From Roseiflexus sp. RS-1 (GTDB lineage: Bacteria > Chloroflexota > Chloroflexia > Chloroflexales > Roseiflexaceae): 64,000 bases of DNA. Of the stretch, positions 57,511 through 64,000 are shown piece after piece (the stretch's first letter is position 1; every line of letters starts with the position of its first letter). The stretch lies in contig NC_009523.1 in NCBI RefSeq assembly GCF_000016665.1, positions 372,001 to 436,000 of the forward strand. Reading direction: 5' to 3'. The notes under the pieces are model-generated. The model had not been told where the DNA came from. It saw only the letters and a list, made by a program, of their open reading frames with translations, and made no database searches. The position numbers and the translations under genes were made by a program.

Positions 57511-57687
57511 CAGGCGGCTGTGCCGCTGCCGCTATCGCTGCCGCCCGATCTTCCGACAGGCGAGTACGAGGTTATTCTGGGATTGTACGATGCCGATAGC
57601 GGCGAACGGTTGCCTGTCAGCGGCAACTTCGATCCGGCATCCACCGCAATGCGCGCCATCCGGGTGGCCACGTTAACGTATCCGTAA
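57508..57687 (+). other. In-frame continuation of the glycosyltransferase after TAG
   Basis: Beyond the amber codon the same frame reads QAAVPLPLSLPPDLPTGEYE, VILGLYDADSGERLPVSGN and ends RVATLTYP at a TAA (57685-57687). The pattern 'lPpdlp.GeY.l.lGlYd..tGeRLp' is the usual ending of such C-terminal domains, so this tail was coding until recently. A downstream gene follows 13 bases later. Confidence 0.8.
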
Positions 57688-57700
57688 AGGAGGACCGGTT

Positions 57701-58834
57701 ATGAAAAAAGCGCTCGTCCTTTCCGGCGGCGGCGGTCGTGGCGCCTACCACGTCGGCGTGATCGAGGCGCTCGTCGAACGTGGCTGGATGCAGGATGGCG
57801 TCGGACCGGATATCATTGCCGGGACCTCGATCGGCGCGATCAATGCTGCGGCGCTGGCGTCTGGTTTGACCGTCGCACAACTGAAAGCGCGCTGGCTCGA
57901 TATGCACACCGAGGATGTGCATCGACTATCAGGCGATCTGCCAGCGGTCAGTCGACCGCTCGTCCGTTTTCTGATGCGCAGCGTCTTGACCTCAGAAGCG
58001 CACGGCGGCGCGAGTGTCGTTTTGCCGCCTGAAGAGCGCAGCATGAGTGCCCAGGGATTGCTCGAGCGCATCGGTCAGGTATTCCGCACGCGCCCATTTC
58101 GCAGTCTGCTCGATACTGCTCCCTGGCGTCACACGCTGAGTCGCTGGATGGACTTTGACCGGATCAACGCGCCGGATGCGCCTGCACTGCTGCTGACTGC
58201 GACCGATCTCCAGACCGGCGACCTGCGGGTGTTTTGCAATCGACCGCTCCGTGACCACCCGGCTGACCGGATCACTCTTGACCATCTCATGGCGTCGTCG
58301 AGCATTCCGACCGTCTATCCCTGGACCGAGATCGATGGTCGCAAGTACTGGGACGGGGCGGTGCTGGCGAATACTCCGTTAGGACCGGTGATCGATCTTG
58401 CGGCGGGCGATGATGTCGAGATTGTCGTCGTTATGATGACGCCATGGGATGTCGCGCCGGAAGCGATGCGTCAGCAGTTGCAAAGCGTGCCGGAAGACCT
58501 GGTGCAGGCATTATCGTTGACGCTGGATTGGGCGCTGCTGGCATCGTATCGCGCGGCTATCAAGATGCTGCGCGCATACAATCGGCTGGCAGAGGCGGCG
58601 CGAAAACTTGAGCGGGCTGCACAGCAAACCGGCGACCCGGCTCTGACTCTGGAAGGAAACATTCCCCGCATCATCGCCGAGCCGCTGGTCATTGCGCCAC
58701 AGCAGTTGATGCCGCTGGAATGGATTATCGATTACGAAGAGCGCAATCATCTGGCATTGTTCGAGATGGGGCGGAATGACGCCCTGCGCGCACTCGACAC
58801 GCGCCTGCTCAATCGGTTGCTCGACCAGCCATGA
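57701..58834 (+). CDS. Patatin-like phospholipase
   Basis: The product has 377 residues. The oxyanion loop is LVLSGGGGRGAYHVGVIEAL, the nucleophile elbow IIAGTSIGAINAAALASG (GxSxG), and the second catalytic residue is in KYWDGAVLANTPLGP (DG[A/G]). This is the Ser-Asp dyad of patatins, acyl hydrolases. A GGAGGA site precedes the ATG. Its end overlaps the next ATG by 4 bases. Confidence 0.93.
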   Translation: MKKALVLSGGGGRGAYHVGVIEALVERGWMQDGVGPDIIAGTSIGAINAAALASGLTVAQLKARWLDMHTEDVHRLSGDLPAVSRPLVRFLMRSVLTSEAHGGASVVLPPEERSMSAQGLLERIGQVFRTRPFRSLLDTAPWRHTLSRWMDFDRINAPDAPALLLTATDLQTGDLRVFCNRPLRDHPADRITLDHLMASSSIPTVYPWTEIDGRKYWDGAVLANTPLGPVIDLAAGDDVEIVVVMMTPWDVAPEAMRQQLQSVPEDLVQALSLTLDWALLASYRAAIKMLRAYNRLAEAARKLERAAQQTGDPALTLEGNIPRIIAEPLVIAPQQLMPLEWIIDYEERNHLALFEMGRNDALRALDTRLLNRLLDQP

Positions 58835-59691
58835 TCGATCTGCACATTCACACCAACGCAACACCTCACCACGCGACCTGGACGCCAGACACATTGATGG
58901 CAGCGGCGGTGCGCGCCGGATTGCAGGTGATCGCCGTCACCGATCACAACACCACTGCAAGTGTCCGGGCAGTGCAGGAAGCGGGTGGGCGCACCGGCAT
59001 CCACGTCATCTCCGGCGTGGAGATCGATGCCGGTTTTCCCGCAGGGCAGCGTGATGATCGGCTGCCGTTCAAACTCTGGCATGTCCTCGTATATGGCGCC
59101 GATCCGGAACATCCTTCGCTCCTGGCGTTGTGTCGCTCCGTCGATGAGCGCAACCTGGCAGATGCGGACGGGTTGCAGCGACACCTGATCGCAGCAGGAT
59201 TTCGACTGCCCGGCATCGACGCGATTGAACGTCCGCCACGTGTAGCCGACATTGGCGCGGCGCTCGGACGGGCGAACGATCTTCCCGATCGCGCGCCAGA
59301 GGACGACGATGAGAGTGCCGGGATGCGCTATATTCTGACCCGCCTGCCGGGTATGTATCGTCCCCCAGGGGTGGAGGAGATCGTCGCCGTTGCCCGCGAA
59401 ACCGGCAGTGTGGCGGTGCTGGCGCATCCCGGTCGCTCAAAGGGTGTCTACGCCATCCCGGCGACTGCTGAAGACATCGCCGTAATGGCGGAGGTCGGAT
59501 TGGATGGCATCGAAGTCTACTACCCGACTCATCGACCGGAACAGATAGCGATGTACCGTCATCTGGCGCAGCAGCACCGATTGCTCATAACCGGCGGGTC
59601 GGACTCGCACCATCCGCACCAACCGCTTGCGCGCTGGCCCGCTGCGTGGTGCCGGGCATTTCTTGAGCGTGTCGGGTGTGTTACAAACTGA
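58831..59691 (+). CDS. PHP-domain phosphoesterase
   Basis: The product has 286 residues. The metal-binding motifs are MIDLHIHTNATPHHATWTP, VIAVTDHNTTASV, VISGVEIDAGF, VAVLAHPGRSKG and ITGGSDSHHPHQPLARW. The family includes nucleoside 3',5'-bisphosphate and RNase AM-like phosphatases; the substrate is not assigned. It is translationally coupled with the patatin. Confidence 0.93.
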   Translation: MIDLHIHTNATPHHATWTPDTLMAAAVRAGLQVIAVTDHNTTASVRAVQEAGGRTGIHVISGVEIDAGFPAGQRDDRLPFKLWHVLVYGADPEHPSLLALCRSVDERNLADADGLQRHLIAAGFRLPGIDAIERPPRVADIGAALGRANDLPDRAPEDDDESAGMRYILTRLPGMYRPPGVEEIVAVARETGSVAVLAHPGRSKGVYAIPATAEDIAVMAEVGLDGIEVYYPTHRPEQIAMYRHLAQQHRLLITGGSDSHHPHQPLARWPAAWCRAFLERVGCVTN

Positions 59692-59730
59692 TTACGATTG
59701 GCGTTGTGTTGCTGGAAAAGCATTAAGATA

Positions 59731-59739
59731 TGGTAGAAT
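59731..59739 (+). promoter_or_regulatory. Possible promoter of the response-regulator gene
   Basis: TGGTAGAAT is an extended -10 with one mismatch, 175 bases before the ATG at 59914. The leader contains a hairpin, GATAGAGA (59814-59821) against TCTCTATC (59830-59837). Confidence 0.4.
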
Positions 59740-59913
59740 AGGAGTATCATTACCGTGTCCTCCGGCGTTTTCATGCATGAGGTGCAGTGACCAGTCAGGG
59801 AAGCCAGACTTGGGATAGAGACGGATCATTCTCTATCTTGATCATATGTCTCTACGGTCAGTCAGGATGGTCGCCAACGGCTCCAGGATATGCAGAGCAA
59901 TGGAGGGGTGTGT

Positions 59914-60333
59914 ATGTCTGTGACGACGGAACGGTCGCATAATGGCCACAATGCTGATACGGTGCTGATCGTTGAGGATGATGCGGCAACCCGGCGTCTG
60001 TACAAGTTCCTGCTGTCGAACGGCGGGTATGTCGTTCTGGAAGCCGAAGACGGCGTGGCGGCAGTCGAAGTGCTCCAGCGTCATCGCTGCGACCTGGTGA
60101 TTACCGATATGAATATGCCGCGGATGGACGGGCTGGATCTGATCCGGACGATTCGGCGCGATTTTGGTGATATCTATGTTATTCTGATTACGGCGTTCGG
60201 CACCCCCGATACCCAAAAGCAGGCTATGCGCCTTGGCGCCAACGACTATCTTGCCAAACCTTTCGACTTCGAAGAACTCGAGCGGCGGGTGCATACCTAC
60301 TTTCAGAATCGCCCTCGCCCCTCCGCTCCGTAA
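59914..60333 (+). CDS. Single-domain response regulator
   Basis: The product has 139 residues and is a receiver domain only: VLIVEDDAATRRLY, phosphoacceptor Asp65 in VITDMNMPRMDG, ITAFGTP (Thr), and Lys115 in YLAKPFDFEELE. There is no output domain, so it signals by protein contact. A terminator follows. A GTG and an ATG further upstream (59890) are possible starts, but GGAGGGG precedes 59914 best. Confidence 0.92.
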   Translation: MSVTTERSHNGHNADTVLIVEDDAATRRLYKFLLSNGGYVVLEAEDGVAAVEVLQRHRCDLVITDMNMPRMDGLDLIRTIRRDFGDIYVILITAFGTPDTQKQAMRLGANDYLAKPFDFEELERRVHTYFQNRPRPSAP

Positions 60334-60357
60334 TCGCACCTCCAGGCGACCTGGTTT

Positions 60358-60394
60358 GACCGCGCGGCAGTCTGCTGGCGCGGTCGTTTCTTTT
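60358..60394 (+). terminator. Intrinsic terminator after the response regulator
   Basis: GACCGCGC (60358-60365) pairs perfectly with GCGCGGTC (60378-60385), loop of 12, followed by GTTTCTTTT. Confidence 0.85.
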
Positions 60395-60531
60395 CGACGC
60401 GCATACCCTCGGGCGAATCGACAGGTTCATTGCATGCGCCCCGCAGCCGCTTGATCCCGCCAGAGCCAGGCCATGCGCGCTGATTACAGATGGCGCCACA
60501 AACTGGTACGCTCAAAGAAATGCCTGCGCGC

Positions 60532-60537
60532 TATAAT
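60532..60537 (+). promoter_or_regulatory. -10 box upstream of the HD-GYP gene
   Basis: A perfect TATAAT (within GCGCTATAATGG) lies 43 bases before the ATG at 60581. No good -35 is seen. Confidence 0.5.
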
Positions 60538-60580
60538 GGCAACCTGGAAGATATGGCATCCACCAACAAGTGAGGCGGTG

Positions 60581-62122
60581 ATGAATCAGTCCCTGTCGAC
60601 GAATGCCGATCCAGTTTCGATCCTGGTCGTCGAAGACGATCCGATGGTCAATAGTTTCTGCGCACGGTTGTTGCACATGAAAGGGTACAGTGTCAAGACC
60701 GTGTTCAACGGGCGAGAAGCGTTGACCATGCTCCAGACAAACCGGTTCGATCTGGTGCTGACCGATCTTCAGATGCCTGAGATGGGCGGTATGGAATTGC
60801 TGCGGGAGATGCGCGAACAGCATCCCGATATTGATACCATCATGTTCACCGCATATGCAACCGTGGAAACGGCGCGTGAGGCGCTGAAGCTGGGTGCATT
60901 TGATTATCTGACCAAGCCATTCAGTGTCGATGAGCTGGAACGAACGGTGCGGCGCGCCGTCGAGTGGCGGCGGGTGCGCCAGGAACGCCAGCGTCTCTCG
61001 GAAGTGGTGGCGCTGTACGAGATCAGCCAGGCATTCACCAGCACCCTCGATACTGAAACGGCAGTGAATGAGATTGTTGGTCTCCTGTGGCGGCGTTTTT
61101 CACCGGCAACGCTCTCGCTCTCACTGGTGCATCCTGACGATAACGAGCTGGAACTTCTGGCGCTGCGAGGAACTGCGTCACGTGTTGCTGTCGGCGCACG
61201 TATTCCGCTTCAATGCACACCGGGGAAAGAGAGTCTTTGCGAGGATCACCTCCGTCTTACCGGTGCTGCGGTGTCCGTCCCTTCCACGCATGCCGCGCGT
61301 TTTGTGTTGCGCAGCAACGACCGGATCGTCGGGGTGCTCGATCTGAGTCGGGCGCCTGATCAACCGGGGTTCGATCAGGATGACCGCACCTTGCTGACGA
61401 TCTGCGCGTCGCAGATCGCCGCATCGCTCGACAACAGCCGTCTCTATCGCCAGTTGAAACAGCAGAATATCGAGATGATCGCAGCGCTGGCCGCTTCGAT
61501 CGACGCGCGTGATCCGTACACTGCCGGGCATTCGATGCAGGTGATGCGTTATGCCGTGCGTCTTGGCGAAGTCATTGGTCTCGACGCTGCCCGCATCGAA
61601 GCGCTGCGCTACGGCGGGTTGCTGCACGACATCGGCAAAATCGGTGTGCCCGACGCCATCCTGCTGAAACCTGCATCCCTGTCGTCGGAGGAGATGGAAA
61701 TTATGCGCGCCCATGCGGTTATTGGCGTCGAGATCGTGCGTGGGGTGAAAGCATTGCGCCCGGTGCTGCCGGTTATCCGGCATCATCATGAGCGCATTGA
61801 TGGCGCCGGCTACCCCGATGGACTGTCCGGCGATCAGATTCCGCTCGAAGCCCGGATCATGGCAATTGCCGACGCCTACGATACGATGACCTCGGAGCGC
61901 GCCTACCGTCGCGCAATGACGCAGGACGAGGCAATCGCCGAACTGCGACGATGTCGCGGTGTGCAGTGGGATGCCGATCTGGTCGACCGATTCGTCGAGT
62001 TGCTGAAATCTGAGGCTCAGGCATTGCGCCTGCAACCGCGAGCTGCCCAGGCATCGCTCGACCAGAATGTGCTCCACGTTCCTCATCTGTTTGTGTCGCT
62101 GGGGGATCTGCACATCGACTAG
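60581..62122 (+). CDS. Response regulator with GAF and HD-GYP output (c-di-GMP phosphodiesterase)
   Basis: The product has 513 residues. It has a receiver domain 12-130 (Asp62 in VLTDLQMPEMGG, Lys in YLTKPFSVDELE), a GAF-like domain 150-290, and an HD-GYP domain 300-480 with GGLLHDIGKIGVPD (His349-Asp350) and RHHHERIDGAGYPDGL. HD-GYP domains degrade cyclic di-GMP. It starts at MNQSLSTNADPVSILVVED with GAGGCGGTG before it. Confidence 0.94.
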   Translation: MNQSLSTNADPVSILVVEDDPMVNSFCARLLHMKGYSVKTVFNGREALTMLQTNRFDLVLTDLQMPEMGGMELLREMREQHPDIDTIMFTAYATVETAREALKLGAFDYLTKPFSVDELERTVRRAVEWRRVRQERQRLSEVVALYEISQAFTSTLDTETAVNEIVGLLWRRFSPATLSLSLVHPDDNELELLALRGTASRVAVGARIPLQCTPGKESLCEDHLRLTGAAVSVPSTHAARFVLRSNDRIVGVLDLSRAPDQPGFDQDDRTLLTICASQIAASLDNSRLYRQLKQQNIEMIAALAASIDARDPYTAGHSMQVMRYAVRLGEVIGLDAARIEALRYGGLLHDIGKIGVPDAILLKPASLSSEEMEIMRAHAVIGVEIVRGVKALRPVLPVIRHHHERIDGAGYPDGLSGDQIPLEARIMAIADAYDTMTSERAYRRAMTQDEAIAELRRCRGVQWDADLVDRFVELLKSEAQALRLQPRAAQASLDQNVLHVPHLFVSLGDLHID

Positions 62123-62503
62123 CATCGCCTGCGACACCCCTACCACGCCCGCAAAAGGCGTGCCAATCTCCGGAGGCGGCAGCGTCTCTCCCGCACGCTG
62201 CCGCGTTCCGTCGATCAGGCGCTTGTGCCAGCGTTTGCACAAGCCGTTCCGACACTGATTGTTGATACGATTGGGCAGCAATGCCGCGTCGTCGCTCCGG
62301 CGGCGGAACGTTGTCGGGATGTCTTTCGCTTGACAAATGCTTCACCTGTCGGTACCATAAAAAAGAGCGCAGAATTTCTTTGATCAAAATCTATACGTCC
62401 CTCTCCGCAGGCGCTCTACACGTGTGCGTTGCACAACAAACAACGCTGATCCGCCAGATCGCCTGATACCGAAGTTTCTTGCTGCAACGAAAGGATCGGT
62501 TCA
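62123..62503. other. Leader region of the cox operon
   Basis: No gene is present in these 381 bases. The region carries a strong promoter (62330-62358) about 145 bases before coxG, plus a GGCAGCG…CGCTGCC palindrome near 62172-62203. Confidence 0.55.
62330..62358 (+). promoter_or_regulatory. Sigma-70-type promoter of the CO dehydrogenase operon
   Basis: TTGACA (62330-62335), a 17-base spacer and TACCAT (62353-62358). The -35 and spacing are ideal and the -10 weaker, which fits a regulated promoter. The leader to the GTG at 62504 would be about 140 bases. Confidence 0.65.
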
Positions 62504-63229
62504 GTGAAGATTTCCGGTAGCTACACGATTGACGCGCCACGCGACGTCGTGTGGGAGGCGCTGAACGATATCGAGGTGCTGGCGCGGTGTGTTCCAGGTT
62601 GCGAGCGTCTGGAACAGGTCGGCGACAATGAGTACGAAGGGACGATCAAGATCGGCATCCAGGCAATCCGTGGCGTGTATAGCGGTCGCATCCGTATTGA
62701 AGACATTGATCCGCCGAACCACTATAAACTGATCGCCAGCGGGAAAAGCGCCAACGGCGTGGTCGACGGGGTCGGCACCGTTGATCTCGTGGCGCAGGAT
62801 GGGAAGACGTTGCTCATGTATGGCGGCGAGGCGCAGGTCGGCGGTACGCTGGCAAGCGTCGGGCAGCGCCTGATCGAAGGCGCTTCGCGTCAACTGATCA
62901 ACCAGTCGCTCAAGGCGCTTGCCGAACAGGTCGCCACCCGCGTTGCTGCACCGGTGGCTGCGGCTGCGGAGGCGCCCGCTGCTCCGAGCGCTGCGGAAGC
63001 CCCCGCCGCGCCGGCGGCTGCAGTTGCGGAAACTCCTGCCGCTCCTCCGCCACCCACACCCGAACGTCGCACAGTCGTGGTGCCGCCTGAAGAACAGTTG
63101 CGTCCCGAATCGGTCGTTTTCGGCATCATCAACGATTTCATCTCTGAGCGCCCGTGGGCGCCCTGGATTGTCGTCGCTTTCCTGCTCGGCTACATTCTCG
63201 GACGGTCGCGCAGCCGCCGGGAACGCTAG
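62504..63229 (+). CDS. coxG: CO dehydrogenase subunit G (CoxG/SRPBCC, membrane-tethering)
   Basis: The product has 241 residues and starts at a GTG. Residues 1-150 are the SRPBCC-type CoxG domain ([20 protein letters not shown] … [17 protein letters not shown]). Residues 150-195 are an Ala/Pro/Glu-rich linker. The end has a membrane helix ([16 protein letters not shown]) and a basic tail. CoxG is known to recruit CO dehydrogenase to the membrane for electron transfer; the linker plus helix here fits that. coxS follows after 50 bases. Confidence 0.9.
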   Translation: MKISGSYTIDAPRDVVWEALNDIEVLARCVPGCERLEQVGDNEYEGTIKIGIQAIRGVYSGRIRIEDIDPPNHYKLIASGKSANGVVDGVGTVDLVAQDGKTLLMYGGEAQVGGTLASVGQRLIEGASRQLINQSLKALAEQVATRVAAPVAAAAEAPAAPSAAEAPAAPAAAVAETPAAPPPPTPERRTVVVPPEEQLRPESVVFGIINDFISERPWAPWIVVAFLLGYILGRSRSRRER

Positions 63230-63279
63230 CATATCTCCCCTGCTCCGTCTATTCGCTGCTCAATGAGGAGGTGTCTACA

Positions 63280-63762
63280 GTGGCAACAATTACGGTTACG
63301 GTCAACGGCAAATCGTACACCAGCGAGGTTGAACCGCGCACGCTGCTCGTTCATTACCTGCGCGAGCATCTGAACCTGACCGGTACGCATATCGGGTGTG
63401 ATACCAGTCAGTGCGGCGCGTGCGTGGTGCTGGTCGACGGCGTCAGCGTCAAGTCGTGTACGATGCTGGCAGTACAGGCGGATGGCGCCAATGTGCTGAC
63501 CATCGAAGGTCTGGCGCAGAACGGTCAACTCCATCCGCTCCAGGAAGGGTTCTGGGAGTGCCACGGTTTGCAGTGCGGCTACTGCACGCCGGGCATGATC
63601 ATGGCAGCATACGATCTGTTGCAGCGGAATCCTGAACCAACCGACGAGGAAGTGCGTCACGGATTGGAGGGGAACCTCTGCCGGTGCACCGGGTATCACA
63701 ACATCGTGCGCGCCGTACAGTACGCCGCCGCAAAGATGCGCAGCGAAGAGGTTCCTGCGTAA
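63280..63762 (+). CDS. coxS: Aerobic CO dehydrogenase small subunit (2x [2Fe-2S])
   Basis: The product has 160 residues, beginning at the GTG at 63280 ([20 protein letters not shown]) behind GAGGAG. Plant-type [2Fe-2S] ligands are in [16 protein letters not shown] with VKSC. The second cluster is in [11 protein letters not shown] and [11 protein letters not shown]. This subunit passes electrons from the molybdenum site in CoxL to the flavin in CoxM. It is part of the xanthine oxidase superfamily, so an isoform acting on another substrate is possible, but the adjacent coxG supports CO dehydrogenase. Confidence 0.92.
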   Translation: MATITVTVNGKSYTSEVEPRTLLVHYLREHLNLTGTHIGCDTSQCGACVVLVDGVSVKSCTMLAVQADGANVLTIEGLAQNGQLHPLQEGFWECHGLQCGYCTPGMIMAAYDLLQRNPEPTDEEVRHGLEGNLCRCTGYHNIVRAVQYAAAKMRSEEVPA

Positions 63763-63838
63763 ATCGCTCCGGTTAAAGTGGATGATTGCACCTGTCGTTC
63801 GACTTCTGGTTTCTCCGCACTAGAAGGGAAAAACAGCA

Positions 63839-64000
63839 ATGACGGCTGAAGCGATGCCGACGAAACTGGTGGGTCAGGCTATCAAGCGCCGCGAAGATCC
63901 GCGGTTGATTACAGGACAGGGCACATTCCTCGATGACATCAAACTCCCCGGCATGACGCATGCGTGTGTGCTGCGCAGCCCTTACGCCCATGCAAAGATC
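63839..64000 (+). CDS. coxL: CO dehydrogenase large subunit, molybdenum-binding (partial)
   Basis: The first 54 codons are inside the window: MTAEAMPTKLVGQAIKRRED … LITGQGTFLDDIKLPGM, then AHAKI at the edge. This is the standard opening of CoxL-type molybdopterin hydroxylases ('vG.p..R.ED.rlltGqG.f.dDi.lpgmlha..lRSp.AHA.I'). The active-site loop that separates form I from form II is off the edge. AGAAGGG precedes the ATG. Confidence 0.93.
   Translation, partial: MTAEAMPTKLVGQAIKRREDPRLITGQGTFLDDIKLPGMTHACVLRSPYAHAKI

Overview
This window looks like a chromosomal segment of a thermophilic filamentous Chloroflexota bacterium, most like Roseiflexus. This is an inference from the high GC content, the RNase Y/SpoVS pairing, the aerobic CO dehydrogenase genes, and the many metal-dependent and membrane proteins of Chloroflexus/Roseiflexus type. 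I have not confirmed it by any search. No rRNA or tRNA gene and no CRISPR array was recognised.

Layout. 1-5.1 kb: the start of a ferredoxin gene, a Crp/Fnr regulator, a secreted M1 metallopeptidase, a triple tandem array of a 251-bp inverted-repeat (MITE-like) element, a DUF429-like protein and an Rrf2 regulator. 5.2-21.0 kb: an accessory island with the character of a defence island. It holds a DarT/DarG toxin-antitoxin pair, an IS relic, a two-gene system (PLD-nuclease/SNF2-helicase plus a large Eco57I-type adenine methyltransferase with overlapping ORFs), a RAYT transposase, a stranded methyltransferase C-terminus, an unrecognised gene broken by an IS5-family element and by a frameshift, and a low-GC pair made of a DUF488 fusion protein and its partner. 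21-29.3 kb: a TPR membrane protein, a GH18 hydrolase, a minimal zincin, an ECF sigma factor, PhoU, acylphosphatase, repeat arrays, an OB-fold SSB-like protein and two small unknown proteins.

29.4-46.9 kb is mostly housekeeping: a TgpA-type transglutaminase, TatD, a REC-histidine kinase hybrid, uracil-DNA glycosylase, acyl-CoA dehydrogenase, a tyrosine phenol-lyase-like enzyme, a TilS-HPRT fusion, two large membrane proteins, cytidylate kinase, a TlpA-like thioredoxin, an Lgt-like protein, a Mut7-C RNase and a ketopantoate reductase. 47-52.9 kb carries SpoVS and RNase Y, diverging from the condensin SMC. 53-64 kb carries more intergenic repeats, a HAD phosphatase, a GT39-type glycosyltransferase interrupted by an in-frame amber codon, a patatin, a PHP phosphoesterase, two response regulators (one with an HD-GYP output) and the beginning of an aerobic CO dehydrogenase operon (coxG-coxS-coxL, the last cut by the window edge).

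Most promising for new biology: the contiguous DarTG plus PLD-SNF2/methyltransferase block (5.7-14.6 kb). Its methyltransferase has a sharply AT-rich patch in the putative target-recognition region, and the island around it is littered with fragments of related genes. Two further points stand out. Several genes have an extended -10 promoter (TGNTANAAT type) only 6-10 bases before the start codon, which suggests common leaderless transcription. The TilS-HPRT fusion has an in-frame internal ribosome-binding site.
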